Assembly: GCA_020543525.1 (NCBI GenBank)
Contig: JAHYIO010000003.1
Location: 2,852,001-2,916,000 of the forward strand
Source: Coriolopsis trogii
Taxonomy: Eukaryota > Basidiomycota > Agaricomycetes > Polyporales > Polyporaceae
DNA: 64,000 nucleotides
Reading direction: 5' to 3'
In this document: positions 12,174 to 22,484 of the stretch, piece by piece
Layout of the letters: the number at the start of each line of letters is the position of its first letter
Position numbering within the stretch: position 1 is the first letter of the stretch
Notes under the pieces: model-generated
What the model was told of the DNA's origin: nothing
Seen by the model: only the letters and a program-made list of their open reading frames with translations
Databases searched by the model: none
Program-made: the position numbers and the translations under genes

Positions 12174-13811
12174 ATGCAGCTTAAGCTGTTCAACCAAACG
12201 GAAGATCTGCTTACGTTTGAGTTGAGATCCCGCAAACCCTCTAAAGGTCCTAAAGTCAGCGTCCAGCCGCGCGGAACAGCCATGACCACCGTCTCGTCGG
12301 CCTTCTTAAACATACGCAATGAGAAGGCGCAGATGGTACAATCCTCGGAGAAAGTCAACACTTCGCACGCAACTGAACACGACGCCCGAATCTCAAACGG
12401 ATTATTTGCAACTGTGCCTCTTCAATTGGGCGCCAAGTGGACGTCTGTTCATGCTTCCGCAGAATGTCCATGGCGCATATACCGGAGCAAAGTGAGCGTT
12501 ACCGACTTCTCTCCATCTAATTATACGTGTTTACCGATATTATTCTTAGGTCTCCAAGGGCCATTACAGATTGACGGTCCTCCCAAATCGCGACATGTCC
12601 AATTTTCTGTCCCAGATGCCGGATTCTCTCCCGCTGTCATCCCTTCTCCTGCCAGGTGTGTGCAGATCGCCGCTGAAGATTGGGGATTCCGACTGAGCTA
12701 AGTCAAATGTTACAGGAACACACGATACGTATGTTGTGCATCCATGCACGGTCTCACACTTTGCTGAAGGACACATGACTACAGGATGGCGTTCCATGGG
12801 TGGCCCATCTCCCAATGCCAGTCGCCCTCTACACCGCTAGCGACCCAACTGAACTCAGGCATCCGGGTCATCGACATCCGACTCGCCGTCGTCAACGGCA
12901 AGCTCATCGCGTACCACGGCATATACCCCCAGCGCACGCCTTTCCAGGACATCCTCAGCACCGTGCACGACTTCCTCACCGGAGCCTCCACATCCCACGA
13001 GGCGATTGTTATGTCCATCAAGCAGGAGGATTTCAATACCACCCCGCTCCCCACATTCTCCAAGGCCGTGCACGACGAGATCATGAACGGCCCTGGGGGC
13101 TTCGCGATGTGGTTCCTCGAGAACCGGATTCCAAAGCTCGGAGAGGTCCGCGGGAAGGTCGTCATGCTCAGCCGGTTCGGGGGTAACGGTTCCGGGTGGG
13201 AGGGCGGGCTCGAGGGGCTCGGCATCCACCCTACCGCCTGGCCCGACAGCGCAAAGGACGGCTTCACGTGGACGCTCAAGGGCACGCTCGTGCGCACCCA
13301 AGACTGGTGAGCGACGATTCGTTTGAGCGTTTATGCATGGAGCAAGGTGGGACTGCTGAACACTGATATATTGGGATGCGAACCGGGCAGGTACGACATT
13401 CCCTCGTTCCTCTCGATCCCCGAAAAGACGCAGCGAGCGTCGGAGAACCTGCTCGCGCCAGCAGATGCGACGACCCCCGTGCTGAACATCTCGTTCTTCT
13501 CAGCCGCGTCCTTCCCGTTTGCCTTCCCACCGACCATCGCGCGCGGCTTCGGCTGGCCAAAGTGGGGGCTCGGCATCGAGGGCGTCAACGGAAGGCTCGG
13601 GAAGTGGCTGCTCGACCAGCTGAACATGGGTGGCGCGAGCGATGCGAATGGTGCGCTGCCCGACAAGGCTGGCTCTGGTGCGGGGACGGAGGATGTGCGG
13701 ATCCGCGGATGGGCGATGATGGACTACTACTCTGAACCAGACGCTGTCGTGCCCTTGTTGGTCGAGTGTAACTTCAGGGGACGGAAGAGCGGGGAGGAAG
13801 GATGGGAGTGA
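12174..13811 (+). CDS. PI-PLC X-domain phosphodiesterase-like protein, 459 aa
   Basis: Exons: 12174-12491, 12550-12655, a 13-nt micro-exon 12716-12728, 12785-13306 and 13391-13811; the phases close at 460 codons. The X-domain begins with LLLPGTHDTMAFHG, giving catalytic His144 and Asp145. GIRVIDIRL follows with Arg178, and IAYHGIY supplies the second catalytic histidine, His190. This His-Asp/Arg/His set matches bacterial-type single-domain PI-PLCs and their fungal relatives; no Y, C2 or PH domain is present. The first 106 residues form a beta-rich, actinoporin-like leader without a signal peptide. Such enzymes cleave phosphatidylinositol or glycosyl-PI by intramolecular phosphoryl transfer; the actual substrate here is unknown. 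The gene converges on the LOG gene with 139 nt between stops. Confidence 0.9.
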
Positions 13812-13950
13812 TTCTTGGACTCGGACTCGGACACTGGATCAAAACTGGACTGAGAGTTCCTCGCGCTTTGTTTTCTGTCACTGGATTCATGGATTCACAG
13901 TATATACCCACACAACTTGACGTTATCACATACATACTCATCTAGGACCC

Positions 13951-15236
13951 CTATGCTGCACCCAAGTTATCGCCGCTCTTCTCACCGTCCTTGCGCAACG
14001 TCCAGTTGTACAAGTAGCTGGCGCTGGTGCTCTGCCAAGATTCCAAGGCTTCTAGAGCGGCCTTTCCCCAATCAAAGTCTGTGTGCTCCGCGAGATCTGC
14101 GGGGCCGTCAACGAAGCGGATGAGGTTTTCGTTCTTGGGTCGGATGAACCCGTTGCTGACACCGCTCTTGATGAGCGTCCGCAGTGGTTCCCAAAAGTTC
14201 AACACGTTGAGGACGATGACCGCTGCGCGTCACAAGTCGGAACAACAGAGGCTGGTCAGTAGGGGAGACAGCGAGCAATTAAGCTTGAGACTTGACGTAC
14301 GCTTGCTGTGGATGCCGATTTGTGACCAGCACGCAACTTCCAGGACCTAGAGCATGGAATATCAATCCGGTACGCACATCCACGGACACGACGCGCGCAC
14401 CTCCTCAAAAGTACCATAGCCTCCGGGCAAGCCAAAGAACCCACAAGACCGTCGCGCCATCTCGGCCTTTCGTTCATGCATCGAGTTCACAACGATCTGA
14501 AGCGCCGCTCATGCATCTCAACTTCCGCCACGCGAGAGGGAACGGACGAAAGGTACGCACCGTATCGACCTTGATCGCGCCCGACGCATACACGCACATA
14601 TATGTAAGCGCAGTCTCCCAACGCAATACTGGCAGGCCACCGCGAGACGCGTACGCACCTTCTCCCGACCTGGCTCCTTGAGCAGAACGTGCGCCACCTT
14701 GTTTCCTTTCGTCTTGTCCACCTCGCCGCCGGCCGCGACCATCGCGAACGGGACCACGCCCGTCACATCCCCGCCCCCCTCAAGAACTGCGCCCGAGACG
14801 GCGCCCATGATCCCCATCGACCCTCCCCCATAGACGAGCGGCCTCTCAGCAGCGGCGAGGGCCTTTCCTAACGCTGTGCGCACGGCAGGTCGGTTCCGCG
14901 ATGGGCACGCGAACGGATGTCGTAGTTCAGGATCCTGAAGAACATGCACGAGGGTGAAAGAAGGAGGGACGTACAGATGGCCGCATTCTTGAACGCCTCC
15001 TGCGTTCCCGTCGATGACCCGCAGAAGACGGTCACCGCGCGGGTCTCGGATGGTTGTACGTAGTCTTTCATGATGAACCGTACGCCGAACGGCGAGGAGG
15101 TGATGGTCGCGGGTGCGCTTTCCGTAGTAGACGGCGAGTTCGCTGGTGCTGCTCCTTTTGAGCGTGCGGACTTGCGGATGTGGCGCTGAAACCACGCGGT
15201 GAGACCGTCTGAACGGCCCTCTGTGGGGTGAGTCAT
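13951..15236 (-). CDS. LOG family cytokinin riboside 5'-monophosphate phosphoribohydrolase-like, 299 aa
   Basis: Six exons: 14975-15236, 14659-14873, 14561-14569 (9 nt), 14401-14496, 14301-14346 and 13951-14222, summing to 300 codons. The Rossmann-like fold shows [26 protein letters not shown], the R-x7-M signature in [12 protein letters not shown] and PGGYGTFEE (186-194), the catalytic motif of the LOG/lysine decarboxylase-like family. LOG enzymes release free cytokinin base from its nucleoside monophosphate; some members act on other nucleotides. The N-terminal 60 residues are Ser/Ala-rich and not part of the fold. The C-terminal part ([14 protein letters not shown]) is the usual extension seen in fungal members. 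The 9-nt exon encodes Val-Asp-Thr and is inferred because it restores the conserved KVxTIVV stretch. Catalytic identity is well supported; cytokinin as the true substrate is inference. Confidence 0.88.
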
Positions 15237-15699
15237 TATTGGTGTCGTATGGGCCTGTATCTCAGTGACTGGGAAAGAGTGCTGCCTGCAGGCTTCGAAT
15301 ATGCAAGGTTGGTTGTTGAGGCGTGCGGGGAACGTGGGCAGGCATCATTTCATGTGGATGAGGGACGAGAGGCGGTGCTATATGTATACGGAATACGCTG
15401 CGCAGAGCTTAGTCAAATATAGGTACATAGCACACGGCTTTGTGGCACTAAGCGCTTGGAGGCAGAGTCCGTTCTATGACCAAACACCTCGCGGGTGTGT
15501 GCATGGTCGAGGTCATGCGGAAAGCACGAGGGAGACGCGATGTCCGATCGCGACACTATAGTTGACAAAGTATGAGGTACAACTTCGCTTCTGAGCATCC
15601 AACATGTCGTCCTACACCAAACAAGAACTTCTCCTGTATCGAAACCTGAGGCATGAACCGCGATAACCTCTGAACACGCGTTCAGTCGACGTTGATCCA
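15237..15699. other. Intergenic between NTF2 3' end and LOG 5' end
   Basis: This 463-nt stretch is the presumed LOG promoter plus the NTF2 3' flank. No coding sequence or clear TATA box was recognised. Confidence 0.45.
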
Positions 15700-16327
15700 C
15701 TACGCGCCGTAGTTGAGGCGGAAGATGTCATTGTACCTGGAACCCAGCCGGACAAGTACCCAATGAGCATTCGAGCCACACCGAACAAGCCTACAGGATA
15801 CTTACACGTAGTAACTCCCGTTATCGGGTATCAGCTGGAAGACCTGGCTGAATTGAAGCGGGTTCGTGCTGTCATCCACCTGCGGTAACGCGTCAACCCT
15901 CGATCGGGGGGCAGAGAGAAGATGACCAAGACGTACCACCAACAGACCTGTGACGCTAACGATCAGGCTCGCGACAGATGGCGAAGACGGCTGCGCGTCC
16001 AGAGTCGTGATTTTGTGCTGGACCTTCTCGAACGGCAGAGACTGGCGAGAACGGCGGCGTTTCCGTAAGGCGGCATTCGAGAGACGGAGTAGGATCACGA
16101 GCTGCAACTCACGGTCAACTTCTCGCTGATGTTCGCAGCACCTAGGATGGGGGAGCCCTCCCAGGAAAGCATAGACACGTCGCGCTAGGGTCCAGGATAA
16201 GGTGAGGACGCGCCGTTAGATGTGGCGGGTGACGCACGTAGAGGCTCTGGAGACCGGAGCGATTTGTGTCGAAAGTGGAGTAGTAAAAGTCGGTGAACTG
16301 CTTTGCGATGGCGTTGATGTCGGCCAT
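15700..16327 (-). CDS. NTF2: Nuclear transport factor 2, 125 aa
   Basis: Five exons: 16238-16327, 16113-16184, 15937-16041, 15806-15879 and 15700-15736. The product is 125 aa, the same length as yeast Ntf2. It reads MADINAIAKQFTDFYYSTFD, then SLQSLYRDVSMLSWEG, SLPFEKVQHKITTLDAQP and QVFQLIPDNGSYYVYND, following the family from end to end. NTF2 is a homodimer that carries RanGDP from cytoplasm into the nucleus through FG nucleoporins. The ATG was chosen because it gives the canonical MADxNAIA start; a TTG nine bases upstream is in frame but not needed. It is divergent from the 394-aa hypothetical gene (349 nt apart), so the two may share a promoter. Confidence 0.96.
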
Positions 16328-16676
16328 TGAGATCAATCTATCGTACAGAGGAAGACGGGATGGAGGAGAGGACGGGGGAAGAGGACAAGCTGGAGGAGAG
16401 AAACCCTTGGCCCGCGAGTGAAGATGAGCGGAGAAACGCGATCGTTGATTAGATTATGGAAAGGGGGGTCATCGTCGTTTACTTATCTGGATCTTACCGC
16501 ATTAGAAAAGTGATTACCCGCATCAGGAAGATCGTATTGGCATAAACACTGGTTGTTTACTCGCGGGTAAGATCGCGGGTAGAGGATCTGGTATCGCGTG
16601 AAGCCTTGAACCGTGTCTTCTCCCATCACGGCATCATCAAGCGAGGCTTTCCACGCACTCAAGAGGGCGCAAAGCC
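16328..16676. other. Divergent promoter region NTF2 / hypothetical gene
   Basis: This 349-nt spacer between two divergent ATGs contains A/G-rich runs but no gene. The bidirectional promoter role is inferred from the geometry. Confidence 0.45.
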
Positions 16677-18167
16677 ATGGCCGCCTTCAATCCCGTTATG
16701 TCCATGGCGCCCATCTCCGAGGCCCAGCGACCCGCCATGCGGCGCAAGTCCTCTGCTCAGAATCTCCTCAACAACTTCAGGTCATCCTCCGCGAGTGGTG
16801 CAGCACCCCCGTCCTCCTTCCCTGGCTCGGCAGTCCCATCTTCCGCCGCACACCCGTACACGTCTGCGCTGCCCACGCCGACCACGGCTACGATGCCTCG
16901 GGGGGAGTACGATGCCCAGTCACTCATCAGCGACGGCGTAGGTTCGTCGACAGGCGCGTCCGTGCAGACGAACAGTAGTCTCCCGCCGGGGACATCAGTG
17001 GACGTGTTGAGGGAGCTGGTGAAGAAGAGGATCATCACCTTGACGTACTTGCGCAACGTACACGAAGGGTGCGTTCCCTGAGCTTCTTTCTCTCGAACAC
17101 CAGGCCGAACGCGGACTGTATATACCTTAGGCGAAGTCACTGGTTCCACACCATCATGATTACACGAACAGAGCTCGACAGAACGTTCAACAATGCCGCC
17201 ATGAAGCAGCGGTGAGTGTTGCTATCTTCTCGAGACGTTCTCGCGCCGGACAACCCCAGCCCAGAACGTATCGGTTCGCCGTCCTTGGCATGGCTCTGGC
17301 CAACCAGCTCGACGTGAAGGAACCCCAAGATCTCTTCCGAGGACTTTCGAATGTGCTATCCGAGTACGAACTATTGAAAGAAGACAGCGACAGACCGAAG
17401 CTCGTGCGTCATCCCATTCATCCTTGACTGATTTGTCTCTTACGTGCTACTACGCGTCCGTCTTCTAGCGAGTCGGGATTTTCAAAGGCAAGGGCACCAA
17501 ACGACCTGCCGGAGCCGATTATGCGATATCGTATACCGAACCGTCAGAGACATACATGTCTCTACCGCACGTCGTACGTCGGTTTCTGCTCCTTCGAACT
17601 CCCTGTCCCGCTCAATGCGCAACCGCAGCCCTTTCCGCTCGATTACCACCAAACATTACTATCCCTTCTGGACGTCCTTTCGGAGCTGTACAACAAGATT
17701 TCAAAAGTCCTCGGACCCTCGCCGTTCTCGCACTCGGGGAACAGCATGATGGGTCCCCTCGGAATGCTGTCGCCACATCCTGGCGTCTCCTACCTCTTCT
17801 CCGGCGCCGAATCTGCATCCCTCAACGACACCGAGAGCAGTCTATGGAATATCGCGCATGTTGGAAGCTCGGTATACAACGTAGGGCCAAGTAGCCCGCC
17901 CCCGAGCTGGAATTCTGGCTTGGGCGATACGGTCAGACAGATCGACAACAAACTCAAGGTGCGCGCATCAACACGCGTTCTCACCTGCCTGTCTTTCTCA
18001 CCCGTCACAATCTGTCATGGCTGTCGCAGAAACTGATCGCGACGCTGTTGAAGGAGCTCGACGACTGTGCGCGCGCAGGGATCAAAGATGAGTTGGCATC
18101 ACTCGATCCCCTTCTCCGACACGTCTCAGGAGGGGACGAGCCCAGGGACACTTTCGAATTCGACTAG
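16677..18167 (+). CDS. Conserved-looking hypothetical protein, 394 aa
   Basis: Six exons: 16677-17068, 17131-17211, 17265-17403, 17469-17573, 17629-17958 and 18030-18167; phases close exactly. I do not recognise the family. The first 90 residues are Ser/Ala/Pro-rich and probably disordered. From about residue 100 it becomes an alpha-helical, conserved-looking body (VDVLRELVKKRIITLTYL, WFHTIMITRTELDRTF, RFAVLGMALANQLDV). A middle stretch PLDYHQTLLSLLDVLSELY is again helical, a Gly/Ser-rich linker follows, and a C-terminal helix KLIATLLKELDDCA ends near the acidic tail. No signal peptide, membrane span or nucleotide-binding motif is visible. The regular introns and long amphipathic helices argue for a real cytosolic or scaffold-type protein. 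Its 5' end is divergent from NTF2. Confidence 0.8.
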
Positions 18168-18875
18168 AGGCACACACGCACTTCCCGGTCACCTTCGTTC
18201 TCCCACTTGTTCCAGTTGTCGGATGCACAGTCCGCGCGGATAACTTTATAGCTCTATCTAATGGTGTATTCTGCTGTACTAGGTAGTAATCTCATGGACA
18301 TCGCTGCGCTTGGAGCCCCGGGGTCATCTCGCTCCTACCTGTCGGGGCGCCCGCATGGACGACAAAGGGAAATGCGAATACGAGCAAGGGGATGTTGTGA
18401 GAGGCGCAGCACTCTTTTGGGAGCGTCTGTAGGGAAGAAGGGAGATAGAGAAGCCGTTGAGAAGCCCATTGTGGTCGCCAGCGCTGGTTGTCGAACAATC
18501 AACTGCACCCGCGCACAGCCGCACATCGTGTTAGACACCGACCTCAAGATTACCATGCTGGCTTCATGTTGACCACAGTCGAGATTCCAAGTTGCGGGGA
18601 GCAAGCAAGCGAAAGCAGAGAGTTGGCAAAGAGGCGGTCGACGTCGAGGACAACGAGGGCAACGTGGAGATGGTGGCAGAGACCGTCAGAAAGAACTGGA
18701 ACGAGTCATGATAAGAATTTGATCGAGAGTCGGCTCTTGATATAGCGATCACGTAATTCGGTCGGAGCTTGATTCTGACAGATATATAAGAGCCCTGGGT
18801 CCCATCCGGGTTCGCCCTCTCTCCCTGCACTGCATTTTCCCACGGTTCGATCTTTGCACTTGGCTCTCGACCATC
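18168..18875. other. TBP upstream region
   Basis: This 708-nt spacer ahead of the TBP gene contains the 3' flank of the hypothetical gene and a TATA box at 18783-18789. Short frames on both strands show no recognisable product. Confidence 0.5.
18783..18789 (+). promoter_or_regulatory. TATA box of the TBP gene
   Basis: TATATAA occurs 87-93 nt upstream of the TBP start codon, at a typical core-promoter distance. Position and sequence are the only evidence. Confidence 0.6.
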
Positions 18876-20065
18876 ATGTCCTTTGCTCTTCAGTCTCGCC
18901 AGGTTACGTTCGGTCGCTCTGCCCACCCTCAGGCACAGCAGTACCAACAACCAGGTCAGCCCCAGCCATACCAGCAAGTCCAACCGCAGGCGCAGACCGC
19001 GAACGGTGGTCTCGCACTACCCTTCTCGTCGAACCCCTACCTCCCCGGGCCTTCGGGCCTCGCCCTCCCTGGCGCTCAGTCAGCATACTCCTCTCAACCA
19101 CAGGCTACTGCTCAGCCTACACAATCGCAGCAGCAGTCGCAGTCATCACAATCTCAATCGCAGACGGTCGTCGGTACCACCCAGTCGAGTACGGCTACTG
19201 CTGGACCATCTTCTCCACCCTCTACCATCCCGGCAACGCCTGCTCCGCTCACTCTTGAGCAGCAGCACATCACTGCCGTCGAGGGCATTGTACCAACGCT
19301 CCAGAACATCGTCGCGACGGTCAACCTTGACTGCCGACTGGATTTGAAGACGATCGCGCTGCACGCTAGGAATGCAGAGTACAATCCCAAGGTTGGTACT
19401 TTAAGTTCCTGATGTGTAGCCGTCGGACTTCCCTCCGTCGTGCATTTTTTCAGCGTTTCGCCGCGGTGATCATGCGTATCCGTGATCCGAAGACCACGGC
19501 GCTCATCTTCGCGTCGGGCAAGATGGTCGTCACGGGCGCGAAGTCCGAAGACGACTCTCGCCTTGCGTCGCGCAAGTATGCGCGTATTGTGCAGAAGCTC
19601 GGCTTCGACGCCAAGTTTTCTGAATTCAAGATCCAGAACATTGTGGGCTCGTGTGACGTCAAGTTCCCCATCCGTCTGGAGGGTCTTGCATACAGCCACG
19701 GACAGTTCAGCTCCTACGAGCCTGAGGTACGTATTGTCGCGTTCCTAGCTGCTTCGTTGCCGCCGCTCATATGCCTTCCTTGCAGTTGTTCCCTGGGCTG
19801 ATCTATCGTATGATCAAGCCTAAGGTCGTGCTTCTCATTTTCGTCTCGGGCAAGATTGTCTTGACCGGTGCTAAGGTAAAGTAACTGTTTCTTACGTGTC
19901 CTCCCGAGAGTCGTCCACCGCTTTCCAAGACCACACACACACACATCATTGCTTTCGTACATGATTGCTGACCCTACATTGCCGCTGGCCGCTCAGGTCC
20001 GCGAGGAGATCTACACCGCGTTCAACACAATCTACACCGTGCTTGTGGAATTCCGCAAGCCGTGA
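18876..20065 (+). CDS. SPT15: TATA-binding protein, 315 aa
   Basis: Exons 18876-19391, 19454-19726, 19786-19875 and 19997-20065. The C-terminal core of about 178 residues is the saddle of two repeats: [20 protein letters not shown]...[20 protein letters not shown]...[19 protein letters not shown], then [19 protein letters not shown]...[19 protein letters not shown]...[16 protein letters not shown]. The order and spacing match eukaryotic TBP throughout. The N-terminal 130 residues are Gln/Ser/Pro-rich and low-complexity, longer than in yeast (240 aa in total there). TBP nucleates pre-initiation complexes for all three RNA polymerases. The gene has its own TATA box. The tryptophanyl-tRNA synthetase gene follows in the same direction, 552 nt downstream. 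Confidence 0.97.
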
Positions 20066-20617
20066 TTGTCTCCCCTCGATGTTGAGACATTGACACGCCC
20101 CGTCCCTGTCTCCCCCCCGCCACTGTTTGTTTGTTGGGAATGTTTGTTGCCTTGATGTGCAACGGGGTTTGTGGCGGGCCGACAGACGCAGGCCGGAGAC
20201 GTATGAGAAAAGCATGGACACCCTTTGAGGCTGATTATGACCGACCCTCTTACAGTCGTTTTGGAGCAGACTACAGTACGATTCGACTACTTACATACGT
20301 ACATAACAAGCCTTTATTCCTCTCTTGTAGCAATTTGTACCCATACATCATCACAATACAGACCCTCCATGCAATCAAAATATCATTATCTGCTTTTTCT
20401 TCATGTCTATCGTCTGACAGGCAAGTTGTGTCGAGGCTTGGAGAGGTCGGACGCCCGAACTATTCGTCTGCACGTGCAAACGATCTCCCCGCCGTATGCG
20501 ATCTGAGATAACGTCTTGCAAAGATGATCATGCACCAGCTCGACTCAGCCTCCGAGGTTTTCACTTCCGCTCGAGTCAGCGTCGCTGGCGTCCCAAATCC
20601 TTTCTACCTCTGCCGCC
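20066..20617. other. Intergenic TBP - WRS1
   Basis: 552 nt between co-directional genes: a T/G-rich TBP 3' flank and the WRS1 promoter. No additional gene or clear TATA box was recognised. Confidence 0.45.
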
Positions 20618-22262
20618 ATGTCAACTGAGCCAACAAACGAGACTTCCGCCGTCCCTCCTCACCCGGAGCAGACCGCAGAGCAGACAGAGGCACCCGCGAT
20701 CAAGCCCGTCGACTCGAGTGCGCACGGACAAGTCGTGACCCCCTGGGATGTCCAGGGCCAGGTCTCGGAGGACGGCAAGCAGCTCGCGATCGACTACGAC
20801 AAGCTCATCGACCAGTTCGGCACCAAGCGCGTCGACACGGCGCTGCTGGAGCGGTTCGAGCGACTGACGGGCCACAAGCCACATGTGTTCCTCCGGCGGG
20901 GCATGTTCTTCTCCCACCGGGACTTGGACAAGATCCTGGACCGCTATGAGCAGGGGAAGCCGTTCTTTTTGTATACGGGGCGGGGGCCGAGCAGCGACAG
21001 TATGCATCTGGGGCATATGGTCCCGTTCGTGTTCACAAAGTGAGTGCTTGAGATGAAGTTTTGCGTGAAAGAGCACAGGAGGTGAGAGCGACGGAGGGAC
21101 TGATACGTGATGGGGCACAGGTGGCTGCAGGATGTCTTCGACGTGCCCCTGGTCGTGCAGCTGACGGACGACGAGAAGTTCCTGTTTAAGCACCAGCTCA
21201 AGGTCGAGCAGGTATACGACTTTGCGAAGCGGAACGCGAGGGACATCATCGCTGTCGGGTTCAAGCTCGAGAAGACGTTCATCTTCAGCGACTACGACTT
21301 TGTCGGCGGGGCGTTTTACCGCAATGTGTCCAAGATCTCCAGGCAAATCACCATCAACCAGGCGAAGGCGACGTTTGGGTTCAACGACTCGTGAGTGTCA
21401 TCCCAGTCACGGTACTTAGTACACCAACCCCTCTACGTCCTTCTCCCCCTGTGCGCTCCCCGACCCCGGACGTTCATACTTGTTGCGCGCATGCAGAGAC
21501 AACATCGGGAAGATCCACTTTGCCTCCATTCAAGCTGCACCCTCCTTCTCGAACTCCTTCCCTCAGATCTTCGGCACACAGTCCAACATCCCCTGCCTCA
21601 TCCCGTGCGCGATCGACCAGGACCCGTACTTCCGGCTCACGCGCGATGTCGCCGTGAAGCTCAAGTACCCCAAGCCCGCGCTGCTGCACGCCAAGTTCTT
21701 CCCCGCGCTGCAAGGGCCGCAGACGAAGATGAGCGCGTCGGACGCGAACTCGAGCATATACATGAACGACACGCCCGCGCAGATCAAGAACAAGATCAAC
21801 AAGCACGGCTTCTCGGGCGGGCAGGAGACCGTCGAGGAGCACCGCAAGCTTGGGGGAAACCCGGACGTGGATGTTGCGTACCAGTACCTCGGCTTCTTCC
21901 TCGAGGACGACGAGGAGTGGAAGAACATGGGCGAGGTGCGTCACGTCGGTTGTACCTTGCCGTTCTTTATGCATATGACTGCGTTGTGGGTGCAGGAGTA
22001 CCGTGCTGGACGGCTGCTCACTGGCGAGCTGAAGGCGAAATGCATCAAGGTGCTGCAAGATTTCGTGAAGGGCTTCCAGGATGTATGCGCCCGCTGTCTT
22101 CCCATCATCGAACACTATTCGCTGACCATGGACGTATTGTAGGCAAAAGCGAAGGTCACGGAAGACCAGGTCAAGGCTTTCATGGATGGCAGCCGACAGA
22201 TCGTGCCTACGTTTGGGAGAAGTGCCGCCGCCGCGACGGCTCCAGTGGACGCCGCGGCATAA
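20618..22262 (+). CDS. WRS1: Cytosolic tryptophanyl-tRNA synthetase, 445 aa
   Basis: Exons 20618-21039, 21121-21390, 21497-21935, 21996-22082 and 22143-22262. Class I signature motifs are visible: a HIGH-type HLGH (130-133) in [13 protein letters not shown] and KMSAS (308-312). Blocks such as [35 protein letters not shown] and [16 protein letters not shown] match eukaryotic cytosolic TrpRS and not the bacterial or mitochondrial form. Intron 1 separates VFTK from WLQDVF. The N-terminal 45 residues are Thr/Glu/Pro-rich and disordered; no WHEP domain or mitochondrial presequence is present. The enzyme charges tRNA-Trp with tryptophan using ATP. It converges on MED1, with 222 nt between stops. 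Confidence 0.97.
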
Positions 22263-22484
22263 CCAGGAAGTGAAAGAGTAGAGTAAGAAGATTATCTATC
22301 ACTGTTGTAGACATAGCTTCTTGTATGTCGGGCTGAGCTGTATTCCCCGGGTGTATCGAGTCGTCAGCTATCAACTCATGAATGATTGTGCATGGACGGC
22401 CAGGATTGGTCGCTCGCTCGTGATGTGTCACCAGGACGCAATACACTATCCGACACACAAAGCAAAGCTGGCGTGTCCGACGTA

